A stretch of 64,000 nt of DNA from Murinocardiopsis flavida (GCF_003014485.1 NZ_PYGA01000018.1:93230-157229); one strand, 5' to 3'; shown: positions 1 to 8,947, counted from the stretch's first letter. Made by a program: numbers and translations. Notes: generated by a model not told the origin, from the letters alone.

Positions 1-117
1 ATAGCCCCACAGCAGCAGCCGCACGGCGAGGTCGCCGACCACCGGCGCGCGCCCGCGCCCGCGCCCGCGGCGGCGCGCCGCCGCGGGCGGCGCTGCTGGG
101 GGAGCGGCGGCGGTCAT
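1..117 (-). CDS. Carbohydrate ABC transporter permease, N-terminal fragment (MalG-type position)
   Basis: Only the first 39 residues lie in the window; the gene runs off the left edge. The ATG (117-115) overlaps the TGA of the neighbouring permease in an ATGA junction, so the two are translationally coupled. The fragment has an Ala/Pro/Arg-rich cytoplasmic N-terminus followed by the start of a hydrophobic stretch (VRLLLWGY), as expected for the second inner-membrane subunit of a sugar importer. The assignment rests mainly on its place after a binding protein and a MalF-type permease. Confidence 0.6.
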   Translation of the reverse strand, partial: MTAAAPPAAPPAAARRRGRGRGRAPVVGDLAVRLLLWGY

Positions 118-1052
118 CGCAGACCAGCCTCCTTCCTGCGCAGGTAGCCGGTCGCGAGGATGGACACCCCGAAGATGAACAGGAACATCACGACGGCGAG
201 CGCCGACGCCTGCCCGATGGCGCCGGGGTCGGGGTTGTTGAACGCGGTCCGGTAGAACAGCAGCCCGAGGACGTCGGTCGCGCCGGCCGGCGCGCCCTGC
301 GACCCCTGCATCGCGTACACCAGGTCGAGGATGTTCATGTTCCCCACGAAGGTCAGGACGGTGACGATGCCGATGGCGGGGGTCAGCAGCGGCAGGGTCA
401 CGTGCCGGAACGCGCGCCATGCCGTCGCGCCGTCGACCCGGGCCGCCTCCTCGTACTCCGGCGGGATCCCCGCCAGCGCCGCGCTGAACAGCAGCATCGG
501 GAACCCGATCCACTGCCACGCGTTCACCAGGATCAGGGTCGGCAGCGCAAGGGCCGGGTCGCCGGTCCACGGCTGGGCGAGCGCGTCGAGGCCCACCGCG
601 CGCAGCGCGGCGTTCACGGCGCCGAACTGCGGGCTGAGCATCAGGCTCCACAGGTAGCCCACCACGATGGGGCTGACCAGGTGCGGCAGGACGTAGGCCG
701 TCTGGAGGAAGCGGCGGCCCCAGCGGGCGCGGCGCAGCAGGACGGCGAACGCCAGCCCGAACGTGGTCTGTACCAGCATCGTCCCCGCGAAGAAGACCAT
801 GTTGTGCCCGAACGCGCGCCACAACCGGTCGCCGTACACGCCGCTGAACAACCGGGTGAAGTTGTCCAGGCCGGCGAACCCCAGCGGCCGGGTGCCCTGC
901 CAGGTGAACAGGCTGTACTGGAGGGCGCTGACCAGCGGGTAGACGATGAACAGCGAGTAGAGCAGCAGAGCGGGGGCGAGGAACAGCGCGAGCACCCACC
1001 AGGGCGGGCGCCCGCGCGTGGACCGCGCCGACGAGCGCGCGCTCCGGATCAT
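114..1052 (-). CDS. Carbohydrate ABC transporter permease (MalF/UgpA type)
   Basis: This 312-residue protein has about six membrane segments and the cytoplasmic EAA loop typical of importer permeases (EEAARVDGATAWRAF), which docks on the ATPase. It forms the channel of an amino-sugar or oligosaccharide importer with the next permease and the upstream binding protein. A longer GTG-started reading frame exists, but the ATG at 1052 overlaps the TGA of the binding-protein gene (ATGA), the same coupling seen elsewhere in this operon, so I chose it. No ATPase gene is in view; such importers often share one encoded elsewhere. Linkage with MurQ suggests a MurNAc-type or cell-wall sugar substrate (inference). 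Confidence 0.88.
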   Translation of the reverse strand: MIRSARSSARSTRGRPPWWVLALFLAPALLLYSLFIVYPLVSALQYSLFTWQGTRPLGFAGLDNFTRLFSGVYGDRLWRAFGHNMVFFAGTMLVQTTFGLAFAVLLRRARWGRRFLQTAYVLPHLVSPIVVGYLWSLMLSPQFGAVNAALRAVGLDALAQPWTGDPALALPTLILVNAWQWIGFPMLLFSAALAGIPPEYEEAARVDGATAWRAFRHVTLPLLTPAIGIVTVLTFVGNMNILDLVYAMQGSQGAPAGATDVLGLLFYRTAFNNPDPGAIGQASALAVVMFLFIFGVSILATGYLRRKEAGLR

Positions 1053-2332
1053 TCCTCGGGCTTGAACCACGCCGAGATCTCCTTCTGGATCTGCTCGCCC
1101 GCCTCCTTCTCGGACGCGTCACCCAGCAGCATGCTCGCCAGTGCGGCACCCTCGGCGTCGCGGCCCATCGGGTCGCCGTAGCCGAAGTACACGCCCTGCA
1201 TGTAGGGGGTGCCGTGGTCGGCGTAGTCGGCCTGCATCTTCGCGAGCAGCGGGTCGTCCGGTGTCACGCCGGGGACGGCGGAGATCTGCCCGAGCTCCTT
1301 GGAGAACGCCGAGCCGAACTCCTTGGTGGCCATCCACTCGACCAGCTTGGTGGCGGCCTCCTTGTTGCCGGAGGCGGCGTTGACGCCGTAGGAGCCGTCG
1401 GCGAACCCGGGGGTCAGCGGGTGGTCGATCACGGCGCCGGGCGCAGGGGGCGCGTCGAACGAGCCGATCTTCAGGTCGGGGTCTGCGGCGCGGAACGGCG
1501 CGAGCTCGTAGCCCCCTCCGGGGTACATCGCCGCCTTCCCGCTGGTGAACAGGGTCTGGGCGTCGGTGTAGCTGACGGCCGTCGAGTCGGGCGGCAGGTA
1601 CGGTTCGAGGTCGGCGATGGTCTTCAGGGACGCCGTGTAGTCGGGGTCGGTGAAGTCCTTCTCGCCCTTGAGGACCTCCTGGGCGAACCCGTTGCCGCCG
1701 GCGCGGGTGGCGCCGAGCGTCTCGCGCATGATGGCGAGCACCCACGGCTCCTTGCCGGAGGTCGCGAACGGGATGACGTCGGCCTTCTTCAGCCTCTTCG
1801 CGGCCGACACCATGTCGTCCCAGGTCTTGGGCTCCTCGATGTCGTGCTCGGCGAAGATCTTCTCGTTGTAGAGGACGCTGAAGGTCTGCACGGCGAAGGG
1901 GACGCCGTAGAGCTTGCCGTCGCCCTTGCCGCGCGCCGCGTCGACGGTCTCCTCCGGCCACTCCAACAGGTCGACCTTGTCGTCGAGCGGGACGAGCTGG
2001 TCGGCCTCGATGAACGCCTGCACGGGCCCGTAGGGCTTGAGCTGCACGACGTCGGGGCCGCCGCTCTCCTGCGAGAGCCCGGTTTGCAGGATGGTGGGGT
2101 ACTCGGTGTTCTTGTGGCCCTTGAACTCCACGGTGATACCGGGGTTGGCCTCCTCGAACGCGGCGAAGATCTTCTTGTAGCCCGCGGCGTCCTCGGGCCG
2201 CCAGCTCCATACGGTGACGGTCGCCTCGTCGCCTTCGCCGCCGCCCCCGGTGCTGGGGGCGCAGGCGGTGGTCGCGGTCAGGGCGAGTGCCGCGGCGCAC
2301 GCGGCCAGGATCACGGGTCTGTTCTCGGGCAT
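1049..2332 (-). CDS. Extracellular sugar-binding lipoprotein of an ABC importer
   Basis: This 427-residue family 1 solute-binding protein has a lipoprotein signal peptide: a hydrophobic run, then TATTAC with the lipidated Cys at residue 24, then a Gly/Glu-rich linker. The mature part carries features of sugar-binding proteins, such as the N-terminal TVTVWSW strand and an aromatic-rich cleft region. It would be anchored outside the membrane and deliver substrate to the two permeases that follow. It lies 41 bases after murQ in the same operon, so the ligand is probably an amino sugar such as MurNAc, GlcNAc or a muropeptide-derived disaccharide. That substrate is inferred from context only. Confidence 0.88.
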   Translation of the reverse strand: MPENRPVILAACAAALALTATTACAPSTGGGGEGDEATVTVWSWRPEDAAGYKKIFAAFEEANPGITVEFKGHKNTEYPTILQTGLSQESGGPDVVQLKPYGPVQAFIEADQLVPLDDKVDLLEWPEETVDAARGKGDGKLYGVPFAVQTFSVLYNEKIFAEHDIEEPKTWDDMVSAAKRLKKADVIPFATSGKEPWVLAIMRETLGATRAGGNGFAQEVLKGEKDFTDPDYTASLKTIADLEPYLPPDSTAVSYTDAQTLFTSGKAAMYPGGGYELAPFRAADPDLKIGSFDAPPAPGAVIDHPLTPGFADGSYGVNAASGNKEAATKLVEWMATKEFGSAFSKELGQISAVPGVTPDDPLLAKMQADYADHGTPYMQGVYFGYGDPMGRDAEGAALASMLLGDASEKEAGEQIQKEISAWFKPEE

Positions 2333-2373
2333 TGGGAGGGCCCCTTTTTGTGCTTGGTGTTCGGTTGTGCGGC

Positions 2374-3315
2374 TCAGGAGCCGGCGGAGAGGTGGCGCAG
2401 CGCGTCGCGGACGCTGCCCTGCGCCGTGCGGACCGCCTCGGCGGCGGTACTGGTGTCAGCTCCGCTGAGCAGGGCTGTCAATGCGGTGCGGGCGTCGCCG
2501 TCCGCCTTCGCGAGCGCCTCGGCGCAGTCGTGCTCGTCCTGTCCGGTGGCCTCGACGAGGATCGTGACCAGGCGCCCGCGGAGTTTCGCGTTGCTCGCGT
2601 CCATGCCGACCATGAGGTTGGAGTAGGTGCGGCCCATGCGCACCATCACCGCGGTGGAGAACGCGTTGAGGACGAGCTTCTGCGCCGTCCCGGCCTTCAT
2701 CCGGGTGGACCCGGCGATGACCTCGGCCCCGGTGTCGACGCCCACGTGCACGTCGGCCTCCGCGCGCAGCGGCGCCTCGGGGTTGGCGCTGATGAGGACG
2801 GTGGCTGCCCCGGCGGCCCGTGCCGCGCGCAGCGCGCCAGCGACATAGGGGGTGCGCCCGCTCGCCGCGAGGCCGACGACGAGGTCGCCGGGCCCGAGCG
2901 GGGCGGCGTCGGCCGCGCCGAGGCGCTCGTCGTCCTCCGAGGCCTCCGTCGCACGGGTGAGCGCCGGGTCGCCGCCCGCGTGGTGCGCGGTCACCTGATC
3001 GGGGCCGATCCCGTAGGTCGGGGGGAGCTCGGCGGCGTCCATGGCGCCGATGCGGCCGGAGGTGCCGGCACCGAAGTAGTGGACGGTCCCGCCGGAGCCG
3101 AGGGCGGCCACGCCCAGCTCCACGGCGCGGGCCACATCGGGCAGGACCGCGGCCACGGCGCCGGGCACCTCGGCGTCCTCGGCGTTGATCCGGCGGAGGA
3201 TGTCGAGGGTCGGCAGCAGGTCGATGTCGGCCGTCGCGCCGTTGCGCCGCTCGGTGGGGGAGCGGACGATCTCCACGTGCTCGCCCGGGTCGGCGCCGTT
3301 CGCGGACTCGCTCAT
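2374..3315 (-). CDS. murQ: N-acetylmuramic acid 6-phosphate etherase
   Basis: MurQ cleaves the lactyl ether of MurNAc-6-phosphate, giving GlcNAc-6-phosphate and D-lactate, in cytosolic peptidoglycan recycling. The 313-residue protein has the SIS sugar-phosphate fold: GAGTSGRIG at about residues 82-90, followed by the acidic DAAELPPT segment and the TEASEDD segment that carry the conserved catalytic-region glutamates. The VGLAASGRTPY and AGSTRMKAGTAQK motifs are also typical of MurQ. The ATG at 3315 overlaps the regulator stop (ATGA), and a longer in-frame extension has no MurQ character. Actinomycetes import sugars without phosphorylating them through ABC systems, so a kinase is needed upstream; one lies at 4831-5775. 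Confidence 0.95.
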   Translation of the reverse strand: MSESANGADPGEHVEIVRSPTERRNGATADIDLLPTLDILRRINAEDAEVPGAVAAVLPDVARAVELGVAALGSGGTVHYFGAGTSGRIGAMDAAELPPTYGIGPDQVTAHHAGGDPALTRATEASEDDERLGAADAAPLGPGDLVVGLAASGRTPYVAGALRAARAAGAATVLISANPEAPLRAEADVHVGVDTGAEVIAGSTRMKAGTAQKLVLNAFSTAVMVRMGRTYSNLMVGMDASNAKLRGRLVTILVEATGQDEHDCAEALAKADGDARTALTALLSGADTSTAAEAVRTAQGSVRDALRHLSAGS

Positions 3316-4286
3316 CGGGTGGTCCCGCCTTCGTTGTCGGTGCCGTTGGGTCGGGGGTGCGCGTCGCCGCCCACGCGCAGGCCGCGCACCGCGTGGCGGG
3401 TGGTCTCCAGCGCGTGGCGGCTGTCGGCGTAGCGCATCTGGGCGAGCCCGACGAACAGGCAGTCGATGACGGTGAGCTGCGCGAGCCTGCTGGCGGTCGC
3501 ACCGGAGCGGAACGTGGTCTCGCGCGCGGCCGTGGTGAGGATGAGGTCGGCGGCCTCGCTGATGGGCGAGCGGGGGAAGTTGGTGATCGCCACAGCGGTG
3601 GCGCCGTTGCGGCGCGCCTCGGCGAGCGCGCTGATGGGCTCGACGGTGGTCCCGCTGTGCGAGATGGCGACGGCGACGTCGCGGCCGTCGAGCAGCGCCG
3701 CGCTGGTCATCATCACGTGGTTGTCGGACCACGCGTAGGACGGCAGGCCGATGCGGTGCAGCTTCTGCTGGAAGTCGGCGGCGACGAACGCGCTGGCGCC
3801 GACACCGTAGATGTCGGTGCGGCGCGCGGCCGCCAGCAGTTCGATGACCCGCTGGAGCACGTCGACGTCGAGCTGGGCCGCCGTCTCCTCGACGGCGCGG
3901 GAGTCGTTGAACGCGATCTTCTCGACAACGGCGACGAGGGTGTCGTCGGGGCTGATGTCGCCGTCGATCTCGCGCGCGCCGGTGCGCGCGCCGCGCGCCT
4001 GCCCCGCCTCGGTGGCGAGTGTCAGCCGGAGTTCGCGGTAGCCGGAGAAGTCGATGGTGCGGCAGAAGCGGATGACGGTCGCCTCGGAGGTGTCGCAGCT
4101 CTTCGCGAGCTGGGTGATCGAGGACGCGGCGACCCCTTCGGGGTCCTCCACGATGCGGTTGGCGACCCTCTGCTCAGCGGGCGCGAGCGACGGCAGCAGC
4201 GACCTGATCCGCAGCACGGTCGTCGGCGGCTGGTCGTCGTCGCGGTGCTGCGGCGAGGAATCCGATGGCTTCGCCGTTCTGGTCAT
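3312..4286 (-). CDS. MurR/RpiR-family transcriptional regulator
   Basis: This 324-residue protein has an N-terminal RpiR-type helix-turn-helix (about residues 30-105, with the QLAKSCDTSEATVIRFCRTIDFSGY recognition region split over the turn) and a C-terminal SIS domain (about 125-260, GVGASAFVAADFQQKL and AISHSGTT) that senses phosphosugars. It is the first gene of the salvage operon and is coupled to murQ, so the likely ligand is MurNAc-6-phosphate or GlcNAc-6-phosphate and the likely target is its own operon. RpiR proteins can repress or activate; the sequence does not say which applies here. Confidence 0.9.
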   Translation of the reverse strand: MTRTAKPSDSSPQHRDDDQPPTTVLRIRSLLPSLAPAEQRVANRIVEDPEGVAASSITQLAKSCDTSEATVIRFCRTIDFSGYRELRLTLATEAGQARGARTGAREIDGDISPDDTLVAVVEKIAFNDSRAVEETAAQLDVDVLQRVIELLAAARRTDIYGVGASAFVAADFQQKLHRIGLPSYAWSDNHVMMTSAALLDGRDVAVAISHSGTTVEPISALAEARRNGATAVAITNFPRSPISEAADLILTTAARETTFRSGATASRLAQLTVIDCLFVGLAQMRYADSRHALETTRHAVRGLRVGGDAHPRPNGTDNEGGTTR

Positions 4287-4289
4287 GTT

Positions 4290-4300
4290 GGAAAGTTTCC
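4290..4300. promoter_or_regulatory. Inverted repeat at the leader of the MurR/MurQ operon
   Basis: GGAAA-G-TTTCC lies immediately upstream of the regulator's ATG and overlaps where the ribosome-binding site would be. Its position suits autoregulation by the RpiR-type protein. The arms are only five bases, so chance is a real alternative. Confidence 0.3.
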
Positions 4301-4388
4301 TTCGTTGATGTCCTCGGCGTCAATGAGCTGGTGGCGGGAATCCGGTCACGGTCCGGCGGCGTCGCGCCGCCACCGCCCGGCCCGCCGG

Positions 4389-4730
4389 TCACCCGAGGTC
4401 GGGGTGGCGTGCACGGAGCGTCGCGGGGGCGCGCAGCAGCCATGCGTCGGTGAGCAGTTCGCGCAGTTCGGCGCGGTCGATCGCGGCGAGCGGGACCACC
4501 ACGAAGGGGTACCCGGCGTAGTGGTCGGGGACGGTGTAGCGCACGGGGTCCTCAGCGTGCAGGGCCGCCTGATCCTCCATCGTGGTGCGCACGACCAGGC
4601 GTTCGCCGTCGTCGTGCAGCCGTGCGAGCATCGCCCGCCGGACCTTGAAGGAGGGCGTGCCGTAGGACGTCGTCTCCACCACCTCGGGCAGGGCGAGCGC
4701 AATGGCGCGGACATCGTCGAAGAGGGCCAT
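4389..4730 (-). CDS. MmcQ/YjbR-family protein
   Basis: This 113-residue protein matches the compact MmcQ/YjbR fold: ALALPEVVETTSYGTPSFKVRRAMLARL, a central strand RLVVRTTMEDQAALHA, and the C-terminal WLLRAP segment. Members have a CyaY-like fold and were annotated as DNA-binding, but no biochemical function is settled. The gene sits alone between the salvage operon and the oppositely oriented kinase, and nothing here ties it to sugar metabolism. Confidence 0.8.
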   Translation of the reverse strand: MALFDDVRAIALALPEVVETTSYGTPSFKVRRAMLARLHDDGERLVVRTTMEDQAALHAEDPVRYTVPDHYAGYPFVVVPLAAIDRAELRELLTDAWLLRAPATLRARHPDLG

Positions 4731-4830
4731 GGTCGTCCATCATCGCCTATGGCCCCTTCGGCGGCACCCCTCGGGAGGACGGGCGGCGCGGCGGCGTACC
4801 GCGGCGCCGCATGGCCTAGTGTGTCGGCTC

Positions 4831-5775
4831 ATGAGCTGTGACGTGGTCATCGGTGTGGACGCCGGCGGGACCTCGACGCGCTGCGTCGTCGCCGCCCTCG
4901 ACGGGCGGGTGCTCTCCCGCGGGCGCGCCGGCGGCGCGAACCAGAACTCCAGCGCCGACCCCTCCGCCGCCTTCGCCGAGGTGCTGCGCGCGGCGCTGGC
5001 ACCGGCAGGGGACGTCCGGGTGGTCGGCGCTGTGTTCGGGGTGGCGGGCGCCTCCGAAGCGGGGCGGGAGCACGCCGAGGCGACGGTCGGCCGGGCGTGG
5101 CGCGCCCAGGAGCTCCCCGGCACCCCGGTCGTGCGCGACGACATCACCGTGGCGTTCGCCGCGGGAACCGCGCAGAGGACGGGCTCGGTGCTCATCGCCG
5201 GTACCGGTGCCGCCGCGGCCCTCGTGGACGACGGCGAGGTCGTACGCCGATGCGACGGCTACGGCTGGCTCCTCGGCGACGAGGGCTCCGCCGTGTGGCT
5301 CGGCCTCGCCGGCCTGCGCGCGGTCATGGCCGGCATCGACGGCCGAGGGCCCGCCACCGCGCTGACCACCGCGCTCGCGGCCGAACTGGGCATCGCCCCC
5401 GGCGACAACCAGCTCATCATCCGCGCCGTGTACGCGATGCACCCCGCCGAATTGGGCCGTCTCGCGCCGGAGGTCGCGCGCGCCGCCACGGCCGGCGACG
5501 GTGTCGCGGCGTCGATCGTGGCGCAGGCCGCCGGGCTGCTGCTGCGCAACCTGGGCGCCGTCCGCGCCGGGGCGCCGGCCGGCGCCCCGGTCGTCCTCGC
5601 CGGTTCGCTGCTCGCGGGCGGCCCGGTCGCCGACGCGGTCCGGGAGGGCCTGCGCGGCGAAGGGGTGCGGCCGGGGTTCGGCGCCGATGGCGCGGTGGGC
5701 GCGGCCGGACTCGCCCTGCGCGCGGTCGGCGCGCCGGAGTCCGGCTACGCGGCGCTGCTGGCGAGGGCCCAATGA
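4831..5775 (+). CDS. BadF/BadG-type amino-sugar kinase (GlcNAc/MurNAc kinase candidate)
   Basis: This 314-residue ASKHA-fold kinase has the phosphate-1 loop VIGVDAGGTSTRC at residues 4-16, a central GTGAAAALVDDG motif and a DGYGWLLGDEGSAVW segment typical of bacterial N-acetylglucosamine/MurNAc kinases. It would phosphorylate the imported amino sugar at O-6 using ATP. That is the step needed between a non-phosphorylating ABC importer and MurQ, so the neighbourhood makes a complete route from MurNAc to GlcNAc-6-phosphate. I placed the start at ATG 4831 because the longer frame reads into non-conserved sequence. GlcNAc versus MurNAc preference cannot be told. Confidence 0.85.
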   Translation: MSCDVVIGVDAGGTSTRCVVAALDGRVLSRGRAGGANQNSSADPSAAFAEVLRAALAPAGDVRVVGAVFGVAGASEAGREHAEATVGRAWRAQELPGTPVVRDDITVAFAAGTAQRTGSVLIAGTGAAAALVDDGEVVRRCDGYGWLLGDEGSAVWLGLAGLRAVMAGIDGRGPATALTTALAAELGIAPGDNQLIIRAVYAMHPAELGRLAPEVARAATAGDGVAASIVAQAAGLLLRNLGAVRAGAPAGAPVVLAGSLLAGGPVADAVREGLRGEGVRPGFGADGAVGAAGLALRAVGAPESGYAALLARAQ

Positions 5776-6062
5776 ACGGGCGCGGTGATCGAGCCCGGTG
5801 AACGGGCACGGTGGTCGGGCGCAGTGGGCCGGTGCGGTGGGCGGCGCGCCGGGGCCGTCGGCAAAATTTCGGCGCACGAGCGGGCAGGGCAGGCGGCGTG
5901 CGACCGATCGCGCGGAACCGGAGCGGCGGCGAATCGGCCGTGGTCGGCCGCCTGCGCCATGCCCCGCCGCCGCGGCCAGGGGCCGCCGCGGTCGCGGCCG
6001 CCGGGTTCCGTCCGGAGTGCGGGCACTTGGGGCGTCCCGTTCCAGTCGCTAAGGTCGTCCCC

Positions 6063-6248
6063 ATGTCCGACAGAAATGATCCGCAACCCGATCCGGCGAG
6101 TTCCACGCAGATGTTCCGCCAGTTCGTCAGCGAGAACAACGAGCCCGAAGCGGCCCCGCGCCGCCCGATCGTCCCCTACCTGCTGATCGCGCTGGTGGTC
6201 GTCGTCGCCATCGGCATCATCGCCTCCGTGGTCATGATGTGGTCCTGA
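6063..6248 (+). CDS. Small single-pass membrane protein
   Basis: This 61-residue protein has a polar, Gln/Asn-rich N-terminus of about 37 residues followed by one hydrophobic helix (VPYLLIALVVVVAIGIIASVVMM). It has no signal-peptidase motif, so it is probably a type II or tail-anchored protein. A strong hairpin follows 15 bases after the stop, which supports a real single-gene unit. I do not recognise a family. Confidence 0.65.
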   Translation: MSDRNDPQPDPASSTQMFRQFVSENNEPEAAPRRPIVPYLLIALVVVVAIGIIASVVMMWS

Positions 6249-6262
6249 GCCCGGCCCCGCAG

Positions 6263-6304
6263 GGCCGTGCACCCGCGCCGGGCCCCCGGCGCGGGTGCAC
6301 GGCC
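6263..6304 (+). terminator. Very strong hairpin terminator without a T-run
   Basis: Arms 6263-6282 (begins GGCCGTGCACC) and 6285-6304 are perfect reverse complements over 20 bases. No U-tract follows, which is usual for actinomycete stem-type terminators. It separates the small membrane protein gene from the tRNA. Confidence 0.75.
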
Positions 6305-6415
6305 GCGCCCGGTAATGCGTTCGCGGCCACTCGGACCTCCTGCTAAAGTTGTCCCCGTTGGCGGGGCCGGACGGGCCGGTACAAATCGGTCCCATCGGGC
6401 GTCGCCGCATCACAC

Positions 6416-6488
<73 letters not shown>

Positions 6489-6498
6489 CCCGATTCAG

Positions 6499-6532
6499 GC
6501 CCGGACGCGGTTTCTTCGCGTCCGGGCCTTTT
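6499..6532 (+). terminator. Intrinsic terminator of tRNA-Lys copy 1
   Basis: GCCCGGACGCG (6499-6509) pairs perfectly with CGCGTCCGGGC (6517-6527) and is followed by CTTTT. It lies 10 bases after the tRNA and directly beside the stop codon of the opposing glycosyltransferase gene. Confidence 0.9.
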
Positions 6533-6536
6533 CGCG

Positions 6537-7757
6537 TCAGGGCAAGCCCGGACGCGCCAGCGCCCGCCGCGGTTCGGCGGCGCGGCGCGGCCGGCTCCCC
6601 TTCGCCGCGAACCGGGTGGCGACGAAGTCCTCCCACTGCCGTGTGATCTCCGCCATGCAGTAGCGCTTCGCCGAGTGCAGCGCGGCGGCACCCATCGCGC
6701 GGCGCTCGTCCCGGTCCCTGATGAGCCTGCGCAGGCTCGCCGCCAGCGCGCCGACGTCCTGGTGCGGCACCAGGAGCCCGTCGCGGCCGTCGGTGATGAT
6801 CTCGCGCGGGCCGTGCGGGCAGTCGAAGCTCACCACCGGGACGCCCACCGAGAACGCCTCGATGATGGTCATCCCGAACCCCTCCGCTCGGGAGCTGACC
6901 GCCAGGACCGACGCCTGGGCGAGCTGGCCCACCAGGTCCTTCGTCCGGCCCATGAGGCGCGCCCGCTTCTCCAGGCCGAGCCGCGCGATCTGCGCGCGCA
7001 GCGCGTCGGCGCGGCTGCCGCCGCCGAAGATCCGCAGCTCCCACTCGGGGTGCTCCTCGGCGACCATGGCGAACGCGTCGACGAGCTTGTTGTACTGCTT
7101 GATGGGTGTCAGCCGCCCGGCCGCGACGATGACCGGGGCGTCCAGCGTGGCCGGCCCGTGCTCGGGCTCCGGCAGCGCGTTGGGCATGACGGTGGTCCAT
7201 CCCGGGCGGCCGGGCAGGAAGTCCTCGTAGGCGCGGCGGTCGGCCTCGGTGAGGACGGTCATGCCGTCGAGCCGCGGGTAGAGCCGGGTGATCGCCTGGG
7301 TGAGGTCCTCTTTGTGGTTGCCCAGGTGGACGTGTTCCTGGCCGATGGTGAGCAGCCGCTTCGGCGCGTGCTTCGCCAGCAGCAGGTTGAGGCCGGGGCG
7401 GGTCGCGACGACGACATCGGAGTCGGTGCGCCGCAGGTGGCGGCGGAGCGCGTGCTCCACCCGGCAGTTGAAGACGTCCTCTCCCGGGCTCTCCGTCGGC
7501 GGAACGGCGGGGCTGCGGCGGTTCTCCCGGTAGCGCTCGATCCGACTCGGTGCGGGCCGTTCGGCCCAGGCCTTGGTGGGCGACAGCGCGGTGATCGGCA
7601 CGCCCCGGGGCGTCGCGAAGAAGGGCTCGTGCCGGTGCTGGACCAGGCTGAGGATCTCCACGTCGTGCCGTTCGGCCAGGCCGCCCGCGAGGTTGAAGAC
7701 GGTGCGGATCGTGCCGCCCATCCCGTAGCCGTTGGCGATGAGGAACGTGATCTTCAC
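6537..7757 (-). CDS. Glycosyltransferase family 4 (GT-B fold)
   Basis: This 406-residue GT4 enzyme has the N-terminal acceptor-domain motif GYGMGGTIRTVFNLAGGL (about residues 10-27), the interdomain strand APVIVAAGRLTPIKQYNKLVDAF, and the donor-binding EGFGMTIIEAFSVGVPVVSFDCPHGP segment with its conserved E-x7-E. It would move a sugar from a nucleotide-sugar to a cell-surface polymer or lipid acceptor; the acceptor is unknown. The start is a GTG at 7757. The gene stands alone between two tRNA-Lys genes, and its A/T-richer upstream region (about 7870-7910) probably holds its promoter. It may be a passenger at a tRNA insertion hotspot. Confidence 0.88.
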   Translation of the reverse strand: MKITFLIANGYGMGGTIRTVFNLAGGLAERHDVEILSLVQHRHEPFFATPRGVPITALSPTKAWAERPAPSRIERYRENRRSPAVPPTESPGEDVFNCRVEHALRRHLRRTDSDVVVATRPGLNLLLAKHAPKRLLTIGQEHVHLGNHKEDLTQAITRLYPRLDGMTVLTEADRRAYEDFLPGRPGWTTVMPNALPEPEHGPATLDAPVIVAAGRLTPIKQYNKLVDAFAMVAEEHPEWELRIFGGGSRADALRAQIARLGLEKRARLMGRTKDLVGQLAQASVLAVSSRAEGFGMTIIEAFSVGVPVVSFDCPHGPREIITDGRDGLLVPHQDVGALAASLRRLIRDRDERRAMGAAALHSAKRYCMAEITRQWEDFVATRFAAKGSRPRRAAEPRRALARPGLP

Positions 7758-8044
7758 TGGTCGCGCCCCTCGGTGGCGGACGTCGGCGCGGTTCGGGCGT
7801 GGTCCTCTTCCCTAAGGCGCACGCGTTGCTCCCTCGAAATCGACAGTGGCCGATCAGGCCAAAGGACGAATGGTTACTCTAAGTAGTATATTGAATCCGC
7901 AAAGTAGCAACGAGGAGGCGGGGGCGTGTTTCGGGCGAAGTCGAGTCCGTCCTGTGACGCGGCCGACGGCCGTCGCGGGGCCGGTCAGCGCCGGTGTCGG
8001 CTAGAATTCAGGCGCTGCCGGGGTTCCAGGCCCCATCGCAGCGG

Positions 8045-8117
<73 letters not shown>

Positions 8118-8125
8118 CAGCACAA

Positions 8126-8167
8126 GGCCCCGGCCCGACCCTTGAGACCAGGGTCCGCACCGGGGCC
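8126..8167 (+). terminator. Terminator hairpin after tRNA-Lys copy 2
   Basis: GGCCCCGG (8126-8133) pairs with CCGGGGCC (8160-8167), with an inner GACCCT/AGGGTC stem and TCGTTTACT after it. The T-run is imperfect. Confidence 0.7.
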
Positions 8168-8302
8168 TCGTTTACTGCGGGGTGCCCGGTGGCCGCCCGT
8201 GCGGCGCCGACTGGCGGGCCCGGGGGCTGCCGCCGCCTGCCGTGGGTGTGTCGCGTCCGTGGCCCCGGAGCGCCGCACGTCGCCGCGCCCGTCGTGCCGG
8301 GA

Positions 8303-8947
8303 TCAGGGGACGGTGTTCGTCAGGCCGAGTTCCTTGGCGACGAGGCCGGCCTGGGTCCTGCTGCGCACCTTGAGCTTGGCGAGGATGCTGGCGACGTGGG
8401 TCTTCGCTGTGGTGTCGGCCATGCTGAGGCGGTCGGCGATCTGGGTGTTGGACAGGCCGTGTCCCAGGTAGCCGAGCACCTGCCGCTCGCGCGGGGTCAG
8501 GATGTCCATGTCCGTGGCGGTCGACATCGGCCGTGCGCAGAGACTGGCGATCAGCGCGGTGGTCACCTTGGGGGCGAGGACTCCCTCGCCCCGGTGGACC
8601 GCCCTGATCGCTTCGATGAGGCGTTCGGGCTTGACGCTCTTCAAGAGGAAGCCGGTGCACCCTGCCCGGAGCGCGCTGAAGACGTACTCGTCGGAGTCGA
8701 AGTTGGTGAGGACGAGCACCTTGGTCAGCGCGGAGATGCGGCGAGTGGCGGAGATCCCGTCGAGGCGGGGCATCCGGATGTCCATCAGGACCACATCGGG
8801 ACGCAGGTCGTGCGCCATCTCCACGGCCTCTTGGCCGTCGGCCGCCGTCCCCACCACTTCGATGTCCGGAGCGGAGTAGTCGAGAAAGAGCGCGAACCCG
8901 GTCCGGACGGTGACCTCATCATCGGCCAGGATCACCCTGATCGTCAT
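8303..8947 (-). CDS. NarL/LuxR-type response regulator (no adjacent kinase)
   Basis: This 214-residue protein has a receiver domain (about residues 1-120) with acidic pocket ADDE, phospho-acceptor Asp56 (VVLMDIRMPR) and the conserved Lys in FLLKS. A LuxR-type helix-turn-helix follows (LTPRERQVLGYLGHGLSNTQIADRL...TTAKTHVASIL). It lies 114 bases beyond the last PKS gene on the same strand and closely resembles the second regulator at 20219 in both domains, suggesting duplication within the locus. No kinase gene adjoins it, so the kinase at 20842 may serve both. Start at ATG 8947; the upstream in-frame extension lacks receiver features. Confidence 0.92.
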   Translation of the reverse strand: MTIRVILADDEVTVRTGFALFLDYSAPDIEVVGTAADGQEAVEMAHDLRPDVVLMDIRMPRLDGISATRRISALTKVLVLTNFDSDEYVFSALRAGCTGFLLKSVKPERLIEAIRAVHRGEGVLAPKVTTALIASLCARPMSTATDMDILTPRERQVLGYLGHGLSNTQIADRLSMADTTAKTHVASILAKLKVRSRTQAGLVAKELGLTNTVP

